Shown piece by piece: positions 63,251-64,000 of a DNA stretch of 64,000 nucleotides. Source of the stretch: JAEYZS01 sp964469265 (GTDB lineage: Bacteria > Bdellovibrionota > Bdellovibrionia > Bdellovibrionales > JAEYZS01); contig CAYXYF010000003.1 in NCBI GenBank assembly GCA_964469265.1, forward strand, positions 41,159 through 105,158, written 5' to 3'. The first letter of the stretch is position 1, and every line of letters begins with the position of its first letter. The notes below the pieces were generated by a model. That model was not told where the DNA came from and ran no database searches. It was given only the letters and a program-made list of their open reading frames with translations. The position numbers were made by a program, and so were the translations under genes.

Positions 63251-63404
63251 CGATGTTCTCCTTTGTCGCATCATCATTTAGAATCTTTATTGCTGGGGTT
63301 TCTAAGTCGTCAAATTGCCCTCGGTGATTGGCCCATAGAAAGTATCCCAAAAAGGTTCCACCTAGAAGTAACGCCAGGGGCACTAAAATAATTAGAATAT
63401 TCAT
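63243..63404 (-). CDS. ccoS: cbb3 oxidase maturation protein CcoS
   Basis: A 53-residue protein with one N-terminal membrane helix (ILIILVPLALLLGGTFLGYF) followed by the CcoS hallmark WANHRGQFDDLETP. CcoS is needed for haem and copper cofactor insertion into CcoN. Overlaps the ccoI stop (ATGA) and the ccoNO start by 8 nt. Confidence 0.93.
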   Translation of the reverse strand: MNILIILVPLALLLGGTFLGYFLWANHRGQFDDLETPAIKILNDDATKENIDE

Positions 63405-64000
63405 CGCACTCCTCGCATTGTATTACCGAGTATTAAGACCGAACTTATTGGCATCAGTACCGCTGCCACAAGCGGATTAATAAATCCGGCCAGAGCGAGT
63501 GCTCCAGCACTAATATTATAAATTAAAGAGATACTTAGGTTTGAAAATACAGTTCCGCGAACTGATCGAGAGATATTATATAACGTATTTATTTGTGAAA
63601 TCCCAGCCCTTAAGAGGTACGCGTCAGAACTCTCAGCACTCAACTGCACAGAACCCTGCACTGCAATTCCCACATGGGCTTTTTGCAAAGCCATCGCATC
63701 GTTTAAACCATCGCCTATCATTAAGGCAGGATTATGCTTTTCTATAGTAGCCAATTTCATTTCAGCCGTGTGATCAGCTAAGACCGACCTAATGCCACAT
63801 TTTTCAGCGATAGTTTGCGCAACACCATATCTGTCGCCAGTGAGAAGAAAAATGTTATTATTGGAAAGTTTTGCAATCTCTCTTTCAGTATCAGGCCACA
63901 AGCCATCCGCAAATTTGATTTGAAGAAGTTCCTCTCCGTTTTTATACAAAGTTGATGAAACACTTTCTTTTGCATCGTTTTTTATAAACTCATACCTGTC
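63401..64000 (-). CDS. ccoI: Copper-transporting P-type ATPase CcoI (FixI), C-terminal part
   Basis: The last ~199 residues of a P1B-type ATPase; the frame is open to the window edge. The HAD/P-domain motifs LLTGDRYG and MIGDGLNDAMALQKA are present, followed by two C-terminal membrane helices (LSISLIYNISAGALALAGF; PLVAAVLMPISSVLIL). Placed before ccoS, it is the copper exporter that supplies CuB of the oxidase. N-terminal metal-binding region and phosphorylated Asp lie outside the window. Confidence 0.93.
   Translation of the reverse strand, partial: DRYEFIKNDAKESVSSTLYKNGEELLQIKFADGLWPDTEREIAKLSNNNIFLLTGDRYGVAQTIAEKCGIRSVLADHTAEMKLATIEKHNPALMIGDGLNDAMALQKAHVGIAVQGSVQLSAESSDAYLLRAGISQINTLYNISRSVRGTVFSNLSISLIYNISAGALALAGFINPLVAAVLMPISSVLILGNTMRGVR

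Overview
The window is about 64 kb of AT-leaning (roughly 41-42% GC by eye), gene-dense Gram-negative DNA with coding on both strands. I infer a member of the Bdellovibrionota (Bdellovibrio-like). The reasons are the many Sec-signal proteases and lipoproteins, very lysine-rich histone-like proteins (one with a SWIB domain), MotAB-type genes outside any flagellar cluster, FlgT-like proteins, a fused CcoNO oxidase subunit and a large NHL-repeat lipoprotein. No rRNA, CRISPR array, prophage or intact transposon was seen. One tRNA (Val, GAC) is present.

Layout. 1-5 kb: end of an unknown gene, a secreted subtilase, and a metallo-hydrolase/AlkZ-like pair. 5-9 kb: a POT peptide transporter, a secreted trypsin-like protease and a GT4 glycosyltransferase. 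8.8-13.2 kb (minus): a tight five-gene operon of PEGA/TPR lipoprotein, MotA, MotB, a FliF-like/FliG-like fusion and an outer-membrane barrel. I read this as a candidate minimal non-flagellar rotary motor, the most interesting locus here. 13.4-16.6 kb: giant NHL lipoprotein. 16.6-24.8 kb: fabI, a pseudouridine synthase, yfgM-bamB, DoxX, an AspA/AstE-like hydrolase, a BtuF-like protein and a Cys-rich lipoprotein. 25-32.5 kb: orn, a SleB-like hydrolase, map-ahcY, a SWIB histone-like protein, a J-domain protein, hemH, a beta-helix acyltransferase-like protein and bolA. 32.5-38.8 kb: a possible clan-CD cysteine peptidase, fumC-unknown-uvrD, an EVE protein and glutaredoxin.

38.8-39.9 kb holds a likely unannotated structured RNA with its own promoter and terminator, an OmpA-type lipoprotein and tRNA-Val. 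From 53.3 down to 39.9 kb (minus) lies a long co-directional run: miaB, gamma-carbonic anhydrase-like, guaB, guaA, dnaE, rluA-type, two FlgT-like genes, a DUF218 protein and a PAS histidine kinase. 53.5-56 kb has an unknown acidic protein, a second histone-like protein and a DUF4097-like protein. 56-58.7 kb is a ketone-body/acetoacetate module (thiolase, scoA, scoB), with a MITE-like insertion at the scoA/scoB junction. 58.7-64 kb (minus) is the cbb3 oxidase operon ccoI(partial)-ccoS-ccoNO-ccoQ-ccoP-ccoG, with overlapping start/stop codons; ccoS and ccoQ are only 53 and 55 codons and easily missed.

Other unexplained structure: a 24-nt hairpin-plus-T repeat present in three identical copies, two of them starting exactly 2 nt after a stop codon. 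All functional calls rest on motif recognition by eye; no database search was run.
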